Source of the DNA: JAQGMJ01 sp036498945
GTDB taxonomy: Bacteria > Pseudomonadota > Gammaproteobacteria > Burkholderiales > JAEUOS01
Direction of reading: 5' to 3'
Length of the DNA: 64,000 bases
Assembly (NCBI GenBank): GCA_036498945.1
Contig: DASYEQ010000015.1
Span: 1 to 64,000, forward strand
Position numbers and translations under genes: made by a program
In this document: in pieces, positions 16,130-25,365 of the stretch
How positions within the stretch are numbered: the stretch's first letter is position 1
Layout of the letters: the number at the start of each line of letters is the position of its first letter
Notes under the pieces: model-generated
What the model saw: only the letters and a program-made list of their open reading frames with translations
What the model was told of the DNA's origin: nothing
Database searches by the model: none

Positions 16130-17812
16130 ATGAACGCTTCCGTGCTCAAGCCTCTCCCTGCTTCGGACCATCTCGAAGAGCCGCAGCAAACCCTCGAAGA
16201 CCTGGCCGCGCCGGTGCGCGCATACCTCGCGGCCGCAACCGCCGCCGCCCGCGCGCGCGTTACTGCGGGCGGGCGTGTCGATGCGCCCCTATTGCAGGAA
16301 CACCAGCGCGCCCTGCATGGCCTGGCGTGGATTTCCACTCTCGCAGAAACCGTGCTCAGCGCCGCGCGCTGGGGGCAAAGCCTGGCGCAGGCCGGCCGCC
16401 TGCACGAAGCGGAACGCCTGCTGCTGGGCATCGGCCTGGGCGAATACCTGGCGCAGCTCACCGGCGGCATCCCGATGAGCCAGAACGAAATCTTCCGGCC
16501 CGCCGAACTGGGGCTGGATGAAGCAACGCAAACCCTGCGCGCCGCCGCCCCGGTGCGCGTCTTTCTCGACCAGGGCAACACGCCTGCCGCGCGCAAGCGC
16601 CTGATCGAACTGGTGCGCAGCGGCGTGCAGATCGACGAATCGCTGCCGGACGACGAGCTCAACATGGTCCGCGACCAGTTCCGCCGCTTTGCCAGCGAGC
16701 GCGTGGCGCCGCACGCGCAAGCCTGGCACCTGGCCGACGAATTGATTCCCGACGCAGTGGTCGCTGAGATGGCCGAACTCGGCGTCTTCGGCATTTGCAT
16801 CAGCCCCGAATACGGCGGCCTGGGCCTGGGCAAGCTGGCGATGAGCGTGGTCACCGAGGAACTGAGCCGTGCGTGGATCGCTGCCGGCTCCCTCGGCACG
16901 CGCTCGGAAATCGCCGGCGAGCTGATTTCCCTCAACGGCACCGATGCGCAGAAAAAACAGTGGCTGCCCGGCATCGCTTCCGGCCAGGTGCTGCCCACCG
17001 CCGTATTCACCGAGCCCGACACCGGCTCCGACCTCGGGGCGCTGCGCACCCGCGCGCGCCGCGCCGCCGACGGCAGCTGGCGCATTGACGGCAACAAGAC
17101 CTGGATCACCCACGCTTCACGCAGCGACCTGATGACCCTGATGGCGCGCACCAATCCGGACGACAAGGGCTACGCCGGGCTTTCGATGTTCCTGGCCCCG
17201 AAGCCGCGCGGCAATGCGCATACGCCCTTCCCCGCCCCCGGCATGAGCGGCGGCGAGATTCCGGTGCTGGGCTATCGCGGCATGAAGGAATACGAAATTG
17301 CCTTCAACGATTTCGCCGTGCCGACCGAGGGGCTGCTCGGCAGCGGCGAAGGCCAGGGGTTCAAGCAACTGATGCAAACCTTCGAAGGTGCGCGCGTGCA
17401 GACCGCGGCGCGCGCCGTCGGTGTCGCCTGGAAGGCCTATGACCTGGGGCTGCGCTACGCCTGCGAGCGGCGCCAGTTCGGCACGGCCATCGCCGAATTT
17501 CCGCGCGTATCCGACAAGCTGGCGCTGATGCTCACCGAAACCGTGATGGCGCGCGAACTCACCTACTTCGCCGCCACTGAAAAAGACAAGGGCCGGCGCT
17601 GCGACATCGAGGCCGGCATGGCCAAGCTGCTGGCGGCGAAAGTGGCCTGGAGCAATGCCGACACCAGCCTGCAGATCCACGGTGGCAACGGCTACGCGCT
17701 GGAATTCGAGATCAGCCGCGTGCTGTGCGATGCACGCATTCTCAACATCTTCGAAGGCGCGGCGGAAATCCAGGCGCAGGTGGTCGGGCGCGGCCTGCTG
17801 GCGCGCGCCTGA
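16130..17812 (+). CDS. mcd: (2S)-methylsuccinyl-CoA dehydrogenase-like acyl-CoA dehydrogenase
   Basis: A 560-residue FAD acyl-CoA dehydrogenase with an extra N-terminal domain of about 170 residues. That extension, with HGLAWISTLAE and GEYLAQLTGGIPMSQNEI, is the hallmark of methylsuccinyl-CoA dehydrogenase; ordinary acyl-CoA dehydrogenases have about 380 residues. The catalytic core follows: TAVFTEPDTGSDLG, GNKTWITHASR, ARVQTAARAVGVAW, QIHGGNGYALE and NIFEGAAEIQAQV. The enzyme oxidises (2S)-methylsuccinyl-CoA to mesaconyl-C1-CoA in the ethylmalonyl-CoA pathway. The other genes of that pathway (ccr, ecm, mch, mcl) are not in this window. It is co-transcribed with the CoA-transferase and convergent with the efflux gene 6 bp away. 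Confidence 0.85.
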   Translation: MNASVLKPLPASDHLEEPQQTLEDLAAPVRAYLAAATAAARARVTAGGRVDAPLLQEHQRALHGLAWISTLAETVLSAARWGQSLAQAGRLHEAERLLLGIGLGEYLAQLTGGIPMSQNEIFRPAELGLDEATQTLRAAAPVRVFLDQGNTPAARKRLIELVRSGVQIDESLPDDELNMVRDQFRRFASERVAPHAQAWHLADELIPDAVVAEMAELGVFGICISPEYGGLGLGKLAMSVVTEELSRAWIAAGSLGTRSEIAGELISLNGTDAQKKQWLPGIASGQVLPTAVFTEPDTGSDLGALRTRARRAADGSWRIDGNKTWITHASRSDLMTLMARTNPDDKGYAGLSMFLAPKPRGNAHTPFPAPGMSGGEIPVLGYRGMKEYEIAFNDFAVPTEGLLGSGEGQGFKQLMQTFEGARVQTAARAVGVAWKAYDLGLRYACERRQFGTAIAEFPRVSDKLALMLTETVMARELTYFAATEKDKGRRCDIEAGMAKLLAAKVAWSNADTSLQIHGGNGYALEFEISRVLCDARILNIFEGAAEIQAQVVGRGLLARA

Positions 17813-17818
17813 GCCGGC

Positions 17819-19309
17819 TTACCAGCCGCCACCCAAGGCACGGAAGGTCACCACCGCGGCGCGTGCGTCGTCGGCATGCACCCGCGCCAGCTGGTCGCGG
17901 GCATGCAGCAGCTCGCGGTCCTCCTGCAATACCTCGATCAGGCTCACCGCCCCGCCCTTGTAGGCATCTTCGGAAGCGGCGCGCGCCCGCTCGTGCGCAT
18001 CAACTTCGTCGTGCAGGTCGCGGCTTTGTGCTTCCAGTTCGGTCAATGTGACCACGGCATTTTCCACGTCCTCGGCGGCGCGCAACATGGACTGGCGATA
18101 CGTGGCCAGGGCCTGGGCATTGGTCCCCTTGGCCTGCGCCACTTCAGCATCGATGCGCCCGAAATCGAACAGGCGCCAGCGTAAGCCCGCCAAGGCGCTC
18201 GGCTGAAAGGAGGCGCCGGAGAAAAGCCCGGTCGCCCCCAGGCTCTCGAAACCGACCAACGCGCCGAGTGAGACCTTGGGGTAATACTCCGCCATCGCCT
18301 GGCCGATGCGTGCGTTGGAAGCTGCCAGCCGGCGCTCGGCCGCAATCACGTCCGGCCGGCGCCGTAGCAACTCGGCCGGCCCCTGACGGTTTTCGTACAG
18401 GGTGATCGCCGGCACCTGCGGTGCGGCGCGCGTCGCGCTTTGCTGCAGTTCGCCGGCATAGGTGCCTGGTTGCGCGCCCATCAGTACGTCCAGGCGGTTG
18501 AGCTGGATTTCCAGTTCAGTGCGCAGCGGCGGAATAGTGGCGCGCGCCTGCGCCAGTACGGCCTCGGCCTGCGCGGTTTCACGCGACGTCGCCAGCCCTT
18601 CTTGCAGGCGCAAGCGCACCAGTTCCAGCAGGTCCGCGTTGGCCCGCGCCTGTTCCTGCGCCAGTGCAATGCGTTCCTGCGCGCCGCGGGCGCGGAAATA
18701 GGCATCGGCCGCTTCACCCGCGATCAGGATGCGCACGCCGGCCTGCTCTGCTTCCGCCGCCTGGGCTTCCGCATCCGCCGCCTCGGCGCCGCGCCTAAGG
18801 CTGCCGGCGAGATCCAGCTCCCAGCTGGCACCCAGGCCGACGTCGTAGAGCGTGTGGTTGCGGTCATAGCCCGGCTGATGCCGCGCCAGTTCGCCCAGCG
18901 GGCTTTGCAGGGATTGGTGCTCGCGCGCCGCCTGCGCATCGAAATTCACCTGCGGCAGTCGCTGCGCGCCGGCGTGGCGTGCGGCAGCGCGGGCCTGATC
19001 GACGCGCGCAATGGCCGCCGCCAGGTCAAGGTTTTGCTTCAGCGCACGCTCGACGATGCGCGTCAGCACAGGATCGGCAAAGCCGGTCCACCACGTATCT
19101 AGCGCAGGTGGGGGCAGGCTTGCCTGGCGCGCCGCCAGCGCCGCTTCATGCTGGAACGGCAGCGTATAGGGTGCGGGCGGCGCCTTGTAGTCCGGCCCGA
19201 CGGCCGCGCAGCCGGCCAGCACCAGCGACATCAGGAAAGCCGGCGCAATGCCGGCAAGGCTGCGCACCTTTGAATGCGCTGCGAAACGAGACCTCATCAA
19301 CATGGCCAA
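17819..19309 (-). CDS. Outer-membrane efflux lipoprotein, NodT family
   Basis: A 496-residue outer-membrane factor of the RND/MFS efflux type. The signal sequence ends in the lipobox LVLAGC, so the protein is lipid-anchored. It has two tandem OEP repeats with coiled-coil regions (LAAAIARVDQARAAARHAGAQRLPQ, split by loops, and AEYYPKVSLGALVGFES). It should form the TolC-like exit duct for the EmrA/EmrB-type proteins encoded divergently from 19990. Its promoter overlaps the operator array at 19354-19404 next to the HxlR regulator gene. The start at 19309 could also be an ATG a few codons later. Confidence 0.92.
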   Translation of the reverse strand: MAMLMRSRFAAHSKVRSLAGIAPAFLMSLVLAGCAAVGPDYKAPPAPYTLPFQHEAALAARQASLPPPALDTWWTGFADPVLTRIVERALKQNLDLAAAIARVDQARAAARHAGAQRLPQVNFDAQAAREHQSLQSPLGELARHQPGYDRNHTLYDVGLGASWELDLAGSLRRGAEAADAEAQAAEAEQAGVRILIAGEAADAYFRARGAQERIALAQEQARANADLLELVRLRLQEGLATSRETAQAEAVLAQARATIPPLRTELEIQLNRLDVLMGAQPGTYAGELQQSATRAAPQVPAITLYENRQGPAELLRRRPDVIAAERRLAASNARIGQAMAEYYPKVSLGALVGFESLGATGLFSGASFQPSALAGLRWRLFDFGRIDAEVAQAKGTNAQALATYRQSMLRAAEDVENAVVTLTELEAQSRDLHDEVDAHERARAASEDAYKGGAVSLIEVLQEDRELLHARDQLARVHADDARAAVVTFRALGGGW

Positions 19310-19353
19310 CTCCCCGGCGACCGCAGACCCTTGCCCCGGCCGCCAAAATTAAC

Positions 19354-19404
19354 TTGCATAATGAAAGCAACTATTGTAAAGTCACTTTCATCTTGAAAGC
19401 AACT
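19354..19404. promoter_or_regulatory. Divergent promoters overlapping three operator half-sites
   Basis: TGAAAGCAACT occurs at 19362-19372 and 19394-19404, 32 bp apart, with an inverted near-copy at 19380-19390 (TGAAAGTGACT on the other strand). A plus-strand promoter TTGCAT-N17-TAAAGT (19354-19382) and a minus-strand promoter TTGCTT-N18-TACAAT (19373-19402) overlap them. The layout suggests that the adjacent HxlR regulator controls both directions. Confidence 0.6.
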
Positions 19405-19450
19405 GGATTTTTCAGCCGCTTCCAAATCCCCTTAATCCCGGAGGTAAGCC

Positions 19451-19993
19451 ATGCAACGCAAGAGCTTTGGCGAGATGCAATGCCCGGTCGCCCGCAGCCT
19501 GGAGCGCGTCGGCGAGTGGTGGAGCATCCTGATCCTGCGCGATGCCTTTTACGGCATGACGCGGTTCGATGAATTCCAGAAGAGCCTGAACATCGCCCCC
19601 AACATCCTGACGCGCCGCCTGACGGCACTGGTCGACGCCGGCCTGCTGGAGCGCCGCCAGTACCTCGAAAAACCCCCGCGATTTGAATATGTACTGACCG
19701 CACGCGGGCGCGACTTCCGCCCGGTGATGCAGGCCTTGATGGCCTGGGGCAACCGCAATTTCGCCACGGAAGGCTTGAGCGTGATGCTGGCCGACACGCG
19801 CACCGGCAGGCAGGTCGATGCTGTGATGGTCGATGCCGCCACCGGCGAACGCATCGACAACGGCCACTACGCCCCCGCCCCCGGCCCCGCCGCCAATGAG
19901 GCCGTGCGCCGCCGCCTCTCCTTCGGCGCGCAAAAGCGCCTGACCCCCGATCTGAAACCAGATTTCCCGCCCGATCACGTGGAGGCCGCATGA
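19451..19993 (+). CDS. HxlR family transcriptional regulator
   Basis: A 180-residue winged-helix regulator. The HxlR domain spans about residues 8-100: CPVARSLERVGEWWSILILRDAF, then FDEFQKSLNIAPNILTRRLTALVDAGLL, then the wing RFEYVLTARG. Cys11 is at the position used as a redox or electrophile sensor in some relatives. The C-terminal 80 residues are an added domain of unknown role. Its stop overlaps the EmrA-like gene start as ATGA, and it is divergent from the NodT gene. It is likely the local regulator of the efflux system. Confidence 0.92.
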   Translation: MQRKSFGEMQCPVARSLERVGEWWSILILRDAFYGMTRFDEFQKSLNIAPNILTRRLTALVDAGLLERRQYLEKPPRFEYVLTARGRDFRPVMQALMAWGNRNFATEGLSVMLADTRTGRQVDAVMVDAATGERIDNGHYAPAPGPAANEAVRRRLSFGAQKRLTPDLKPDFPPDHVEAA

Positions 19994-21096
19994 GCGCAGC
20001 CAACGTCGCATCCCTACCCGCCGGCGCCGCGCCGGCCGCCCCTGTTTCCATCCGCAAGCGCAGCCGCCGCCCGCTGTTTACCGGCTTGGCGCTGGTCGCT
20101 GCGATTGCACTGGGCGCCGGTGGCTACTACTGGTGGTCCAACGGCCGCTTCCTGCTCTCTACCGACGACGCCTATATCGGCGGCGATGTCACCGTGATCA
20201 GCCCGCGCGTGGCCGGCTATATCGGCAATGTGCAAGTCACCGACAATCAGGTGGTACGCACCGGCGACCTGCTGCTGCGCCTGGACGATCGCGATTTCCG
20301 CGCCGCCCTCGCGAAAGCCGAGGGCGCGGTCGCCGCGCAACAGGCACTCCTCGCCAATCTCGACGCCACGCGCCACCTGCAAGACGCGGTAATCGCGCAA
20401 GCGCGCGCCGGGGTCAGCGCGGCGGATGCCGACCGCGTGCGCGCGCATGACGACCAGGTACGCTTCGAAGCGCTGTCGGCGCGCTCGGCCGTTTCCATCC
20501 AGAGCGCGCAAAAAGCCGATGCGGACTTCAAGCAGGCGCAGGCCGGCAGCCAGAAGGCGGCCGCCGCGCTCACCGCGTCGCAGCGCCAGCTCGACGTGAT
20601 CGCCTCGCAAAAGCAGCAGGCCGAGGCGGCGCTGGCGCAGGCCACCGCGGAGCGCGACATCGCCCGCCTGAATCTCAGCTACACCGAAGTGCGCGCCCCG
20701 ATCGACGGCATCGTCGGCAACCGTCGCGCCCGCGCCGGCGCTTATGCGACCGCCGGCACGCAACTCCTGTCGATCGTGCCCAGCCACGGCCTGTGGGTGG
20801 ACGCCAATCTCAAGGAAGGCCAGCTGGCGCGCGTGCGCGCGGGCCTGCCGGCCGAAGTGCAGGCCGACGTATTGCCCGGCCACGTGTTCCGCGGGCACGT
20901 GGCCAGCCTGGCGCCCGCCACCGGTACGCAGTTCAGCGTGCTGCCGACGGAAAACGCCACCGGCAACTTCACCAAGATCGTGCAGCGGGTGCCGGTGCGC
21001 ATCCTGCTCGACGAAAGCGATGCCAACATCGCCTACCTGCGACCCGGCCTGTCGGTGGTCGCCGAAGTGGACGCGCGTCCGCAGGCCGGCAGATGA
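19990..21096 (+). CDS. EmrA-type membrane fusion protein (HlyD family)
   Basis: A 368-residue periplasmic adaptor anchored by one N-terminal helix (about residues 28-50). It then has the biotinyl-lipoyl-like segment TDDAYIGGDVTVISPRVAGYI, a long coiled coil (about 100-210), and the returning lipoyl half VRAPIDGIVGNRRARAGAY. The C-terminus matches EmrA (ILLDES then LRPGLSVVAEVD). It links the MFS pump to the NodT duct across the periplasm. It overlaps HxlR upstream and the MFS gene downstream by 4 bp each. Confidence 0.94.
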   Translation: MSAANVASLPAGAAPAAPVSIRKRSRRPLFTGLALVAAIALGAGGYYWWSNGRFLLSTDDAYIGGDVTVISPRVAGYIGNVQVTDNQVVRTGDLLLRLDDRDFRAALAKAEGAVAAQQALLANLDATRHLQDAVIAQARAGVSAADADRVRAHDDQVRFEALSARSAVSIQSAQKADADFKQAQAGSQKAAAALTASQRQLDVIASQKQQAEAALAQATAERDIARLNLSYTEVRAPIDGIVGNRRARAGAYATAGTQLLSIVPSHGLWVDANLKEGQLARVRAGLPAEVQADVLPGHVFRGHVASLAPATGTQFSVLPTENATGNFTKIVQRVPVRILLDESDANIAYLRPGLSVVAEVDARPQAGR

Positions 21097-22718
21097 ACGC
21101 CGTCGTCATGCCCGGCACGGCGGCGCCGCAGGTCGCGCCGCCGCTGCCTGCCCTGCCAAACCCGGCCGACATGCCGCTGACGAGCCGCGTGATTGCCTTC
21201 GCCACCATGGTGGTTGGCATGTTCATCGCGTTGCTCGACATCCAGATTGTCTCGGCATCGCTACGCGACATCGGCGGCGGGCTTTCCGCCGGCGCCGATG
21301 AAACCGTCTGGGTGCAAACCGCCTACCTGATCGCCGAGATCATCGTCATTCCCCTCTCGGGCTGGCTGTCGCGGGTGATGTCGACGCGCTGGCTGTTCTG
21401 CGTCTCGGCGGTCGGCTTCACCATCACCAGCCTCTTGTGCGGCATCGCCTGGAACATCCAGAGCATGATCATCTTCCGCGCCCTGCAAGGCTTCCTCGGC
21501 GGCTCGATGATTCCGCTGGTGTTCACCACCGCCTTCGCCTTCTTCCAGGGGCCGCAGCGGGTGATCGCCGCCGCCACCGTGGGCGCCATCGCCTCGCTGG
21601 CGCCGACACTCGGCCCCACCGTCGGCGGCTGGATCACCGACAACTATTCGTGGAACTGGCTATTCCTGATCAACATCGTGCCGGGCAGCTTCGTGGCCGT
21701 CGCCGTGCCACTCCTGGTGAAGGTGGACCGCCCCAATCCGTCGCTGTTGCGCGGCGCGGATTACCCTGGCATGGCCTTCCTCGCAGTGTGCCTGGGTTGC
21801 CTCGAATACACACTCGAGGAAGGTCCGCGCTGGGACTGGTTCGGCGACGACACCATCCTCGCCACCGCCTGGCTCGCGGGCCTGGCGGGCGCGGCTTTCC
21901 TCTGGCGCAGCCTGACCTACGCGCAGCCGGTGGTCGACCTGCGCGCGCTCAAGGACCGCAATTTCGCGCTCGGCTGCTTTTTCTCGTTCATGAGCGGCGT
22001 GGGCATCTTCGCCACCATCTACCTGACGCCGCTGTTCCTCGGCCACGTGCGCGGCTTGAGCGCGCTGCAGATCGGCGAGGCGGTGTTTTCCACCGGTGTG
22101 TTCCAGATCCTGTCGATTCCGATCTACGCTTTTCTGGCCAACCGGGTCGACCTGCGCTGGCTGATGATGTTCGGGCTGTTCTGCTTCGGCTTGTCGATGT
22201 GGTATTTCGCGCCCATCACCCACGACTGGGGCGCCGATCAACTTCTCCTGCCGCAGGCGCTGCGCGGCTTCGCGCAGCAGTTCGCGGTGGCGCCCGCCAT
22301 CACGCTGACCCTGGGCGGGCTGGCGCCGGAGCGCCTGAAATTCGCTTCCGGCCTGTTCAACCTGATGCGCAACCTGGGCGGCGCCATCGGCATCGCCGTC
22401 AGCGCCACCATTCTCAACGACCGCACCAACCTGCACTTTCAGCGCATCGCCGAGCACCTGACCGCGACCAACGAGGCCATGGGCGAGTTGCTGCAAGGTG
22501 CCGCGGGACGCATCGCCGCCCTGGGTGACGGGGCAGTACCGGCCCATACTGCCGCGCTCAAGCAGCTTTGGCTCTTGACCCTGCGCGAAGCACAGACGCA
22601 AACCTTCGGCGACGTTTTCGTCGTCATCATGGTGTGCTTTTTCATCACCACGGCGATGGTGCCCCTGATGCGCAAGGTAGCGCCGCCCAAGCCCGCCAGC
22701 GCGCCCGCCGCGCATTAA
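21093..22718 (+). CDS. EmrB-type MFS multidrug transporter (DHA2, 14 TM)
   Basis: A 541-residue proton-driven exporter of the DHA2 family. Motif D1 LLDIQIVSASLRDIGGGL and the antiporter motif C region ASLAPTLGPTVGGWITDNYSWNW, split over helices 4-5, are visible, and 14 hydrophobic helices are predicted. The open frame reaches back to 20793, but the ATG at 21093 overlaps the emrA-like stop (ATGA) and gives a standard N-terminus. With the adaptor and the NodT duct it makes a complete tripartite pump for drugs or toxic organic compounds. Confidence 0.94.
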   Translation: MNAVVMPGTAAPQVAPPLPALPNPADMPLTSRVIAFATMVVGMFIALLDIQIVSASLRDIGGGLSAGADETVWVQTAYLIAEIIVIPLSGWLSRVMSTRWLFCVSAVGFTITSLLCGIAWNIQSMIIFRALQGFLGGSMIPLVFTTAFAFFQGPQRVIAAATVGAIASLAPTLGPTVGGWITDNYSWNWLFLINIVPGSFVAVAVPLLVKVDRPNPSLLRGADYPGMAFLAVCLGCLEYTLEEGPRWDWFGDDTILATAWLAGLAGAAFLWRSLTYAQPVVDLRALKDRNFALGCFFSFMSGVGIFATIYLTPLFLGHVRGLSALQIGEAVFSTGVFQILSIPIYAFLANRVDLRWLMMFGLFCFGLSMWYFAPITHDWGADQLLLPQALRGFAQQFAVAPAITLTLGGLAPERLKFASGLFNLMRNLGGAIGIAVSATILNDRTNLHFQRIAEHLTATNEAMGELLQGAAGRIAALGDGAVPAHTAALKQLWLLTLREAQTQTFGDVFVVIMVCFFITTAMVPLMRKVAPPKPASAPAAH

Positions 22719-22738
22719 TACCGGGGCGCGGGCGCGCC

Positions 22739-24916
22739 TCAGGCGTGCGAGGGGGCGGCTAGCCGGGCTTCGGAACCGCCGCCCGGATAGCGGGCAGAAA
22801 ACTCTCCCACCGACAGCGGTGCATTCCAGAAAAAACCCTGGCCGACGCGGCATTCCAGCGCCGCCAGTGCCTCGCGCTGCTCGGCCTTTTCCACACCCTC
22901 GGCGATCACCTCGATGCCCAGTTCCTTGGCCAGCGCGCATACCGAGCGCACGATGGCGAAGGAAGCGCGATCGGCGGGAATGCGGCTGACGAAATAGCGA
23001 TCCAGCTTGAGCGTGTCGAAGCTGTGGCGGATGACGTAGGAGAGATTGGAAAAGCCGGTGCCGAAATCATCGATACACAGGCGCACGCCCAAACGGCGGA
23101 TCTTGTTCAGGTTGTGCACCGTGGTCTCGGAACTGTCCATCAGCACGCCTTCGGTGATTTCCAGTTCCAGCACGTGCGGATTGATGCCGACATGGCTGAT
23201 GACGCGCCCGACTTCGTCGGCAAAATTCTTCTGCCGCAACTGGCGCGGCGAGACGTTGATCGACAGCCGTTTCAGGTGGATGCCCAGGCCCTGCCAGATG
23301 CGCAATTGCAGGCAGGCCTGCTCGATGATCCACATGCCGATGCCGTCGATGATGCCCAACTCTTCGGCGGACGGGATGAAATCGTCCGGATTGACAGTGA
23401 CGGTATCGTTGCGGCGCCAGCGTACCAGGGTCTCGGCGCCCACCAGCTGTCCGCTGCCGAGCTCCACGATCGGCTGGTAGCAGAGGAAGAATTCGGAGCG
23501 CGACAGCGCCTGGCGCAAATCCGAGGTGATCGACAGGCGCTTGGTCGCCTTTTGCTGCATGGTGTCGTGGAAAAAGCACACGCGGTTGCGGCCGTTGCGC
23601 TTGGCTTCGTACATCGCGATATCGGCGCACTGGATCAGCTTTTCCGCCGTGCTGCCGTCTTCCGGGAACACCGCCACACCGATCGAGGCCGCCACCACCA
23701 CCGGCGAGCCATCGACCAGGATGGCCTCGCGCGCCTTGGTGAGAATTGCCTCGGCCACGCGGATCGCGGGACGCGACTCCGGCAGGTCGGGCAGGATGGT
23801 GAGGAACTCGTCGCCGCCCATGCGGCCGATGGTATCGGCTTCCCGCAGGGTGCTGCGCGCGCGGCTGACGAAGGTTTTCAGCACCTCGTCGCCGGCGTGA
23901 TGCCCCAGGCCGTCGTTGATCGCCTTGAAGTTGTCCAGGTCGATGAAAAACACCGCGATGGTTTTTTTCGAGCGCCGCGACAGCGAGATCGCCTGGCGCA
24001 GGCGGTCCAGCACCAGGGTGCGGTTGGGCAGGCGGGTGAGCGGATCCTGGAAGGCCATCTGCGCCACCTGCTGCTCGGCCTGCACCCGCAAGGTGACGTC
24101 CTGGGCAATGCCGTGATAGCCGCAAAAGCGCCCCGCCTCGCCATACTGCGCGGTGCCGGAGACCTCGATCCAGCGTTCGCTGCGGTCCGGCAGGTGCTGC
24201 TTGATCAGGATGTGCTTGAACGGGCTACGGCGCGCCAGGCAGGCGTTGTAGCCTTCCCAGTCGGTCTTCGAGTGGGTGTCGGAATCTATCTCCTGCCAGG
24301 CATGGCCGAGGAAGGATTGGCGAAAGCGCCCGGTGAGGCCAGAGGTGCCGTCGCCATGGCTGCCTTCGAGCTTGGTCAGCAGGCCTTCTGCATCCTGCAC
24401 CCAGAACCAGTCGCAGGCCAGCGCCATCAATTCGCGGAAACGGTCATCGGGCTGCGCCCCCCCGGATGCGCGCGGCGCGCCGGCCAGCACCGGCAGCAAG
24501 CGCTCGGTCACTCCCTCGACCGCCGCCTCCAGCCCACGCTCCCCCATGGCCTGCGCCGCCAGCAGGTGCAGGCCGACCGTGTTGCCGCTGGCGTGTTCGG
24601 TCTGCGGCAAGGCGCAGAAAAACCAGCGCGCGACCGTGCCGTCGGTGTCGCGCACCTGCCCTTCGAAATCGACCCGCCCCTCGCCCATCGCCCGCGCCAG
24701 CGAGGCCCCGAACGGCGGATACAGCACCGGCCCGACCGCGTCATGCACATTGCGATTAAGCAGATCTGCCCGCGCCAGGCCGAAGCACTCGGCAAAACCG
24801 AGACTGCATTCGCGCACTATGCCGTCGGCATCCAGGTATGCCCACGGATAGTCAGACAATCCGGCGAATGATTCCAACAACTGCGCCCGCCCCTCCGGGC
24901 CCAATGCAGCCGACAT
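22739..24916 (-). CDS. PAS/GGDEF/EAL c-di-GMP turnover protein
   Basis: A protein of about 725 residues. It has an N-terminal PAS-like region, a second PAS/PAC segment (ALACDWFWVQDAEG to GYHGIAQDVTLR), then a GGDEF and an EAL domain. The diguanylate cyclase motif GGDEF is intact in RMGGDEFLTIL. The phosphodiesterase signature reads AETLVRW rather than EALxRW but keeps the metal-binding Glu. DDFGTGFSNLSY, the KLDRYFV Lys/Asp pair and EGVE are present, so both activities are possible. The frame is open to 25105; I chose the ATG at 24916 for its GGAGAG ribosome site. No membrane helix is seen, so it is probably a cytoplasmic sensor. Confidence 0.92.
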   Translation of the reverse strand: MSAALGPEGRAQLLESFAGLSDYPWAYLDADGIVRECSLGFAECFGLARADLLNRNVHDAVGPVLYPPFGASLARAMGEGRVDFEGQVRDTDGTVARWFFCALPQTEHASGNTVGLHLLAAQAMGERGLEAAVEGVTERLLPVLAGAPRASGGAQPDDRFRELMALACDWFWVQDAEGLLTKLEGSHGDGTSGLTGRFRQSFLGHAWQEIDSDTHSKTDWEGYNACLARRSPFKHILIKQHLPDRSERWIEVSGTAQYGEAGRFCGYHGIAQDVTLRVQAEQQVAQMAFQDPLTRLPNRTLVLDRLRQAISLSRRSKKTIAVFFIDLDNFKAINDGLGHHAGDEVLKTFVSRARSTLREADTIGRMGGDEFLTILPDLPESRPAIRVAEAILTKAREAILVDGSPVVVAASIGVAVFPEDGSTAEKLIQCADIAMYEAKRNGRNRVCFFHDTMQQKATKRLSITSDLRQALSRSEFFLCYQPIVELGSGQLVGAETLVRWRRNDTVTVNPDDFIPSAEELGIIDGIGMWIIEQACLQLRIWQGLGIHLKRLSINVSPRQLRQKNFADEVGRVISHVGINPHVLELEITEGVLMDSSETTVHNLNKIRRLGVRLCIDDFGTGFSNLSYVIRHSFDTLKLDRYFVSRIPADRASFAIVRSVCALAKELGIEVIAEGVEKAEQREALAALECRVGQGFFWNAPLSVGEFSARYPGGGSEARLAAPSHA

Positions 24917-25365
24917 TACTGCACTCTCCGCAAAAAATCTTGTTAAATCCGCACCGCCCATGCCGCCCCCCCCTCGCCCACGTGCGCACCTGAATGCACG
25001 TTGGACCGTTTTCATCTCAGGTTCTTGTTTACTTTTCTGGCCGGCTCTGTCGACGCGAATCTTTTCAAAGCCGGATCCCTCGTTCCAGCCACCGCGCTCA
25101 AGCAAAAAATAAGGATGTGATTTTATTTATGGTCAATGACGATAACATAAGGTTTGCCCGCCGCAAAATCGATTGCGCAATTTCCCGCCCACCACGACCC
25201 CGCGCTCGCGCCTTGCGGGCCCGGCGCATGATTGCCATAATTTGCGTGTAGCCCGTGCGCGCGTCCATGCGGCAGCGCGCGGCGTATCAAGCACGGAACC
25301 GTCAGCGCCAGTCGTGTCTGCGCCGCGCGGCAACTAGAACGGAAAGAAACGGGGAGATGGTGTTC
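24917..25365. other. Intergenic region between divergent genes
   Basis: About 449 bp without a convincing gene. The AT-rich part at 25105-25155 contains TTGACC on the minus strand followed by an A/T-rich spacer and a weak -10, a plausible promoter for the GGDEF/EAL gene. A CATAAT hexamer near 25238 is a possible -10 for the plus-strand gene. I see no RNA gene or repeat here. Confidence 0.4.
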
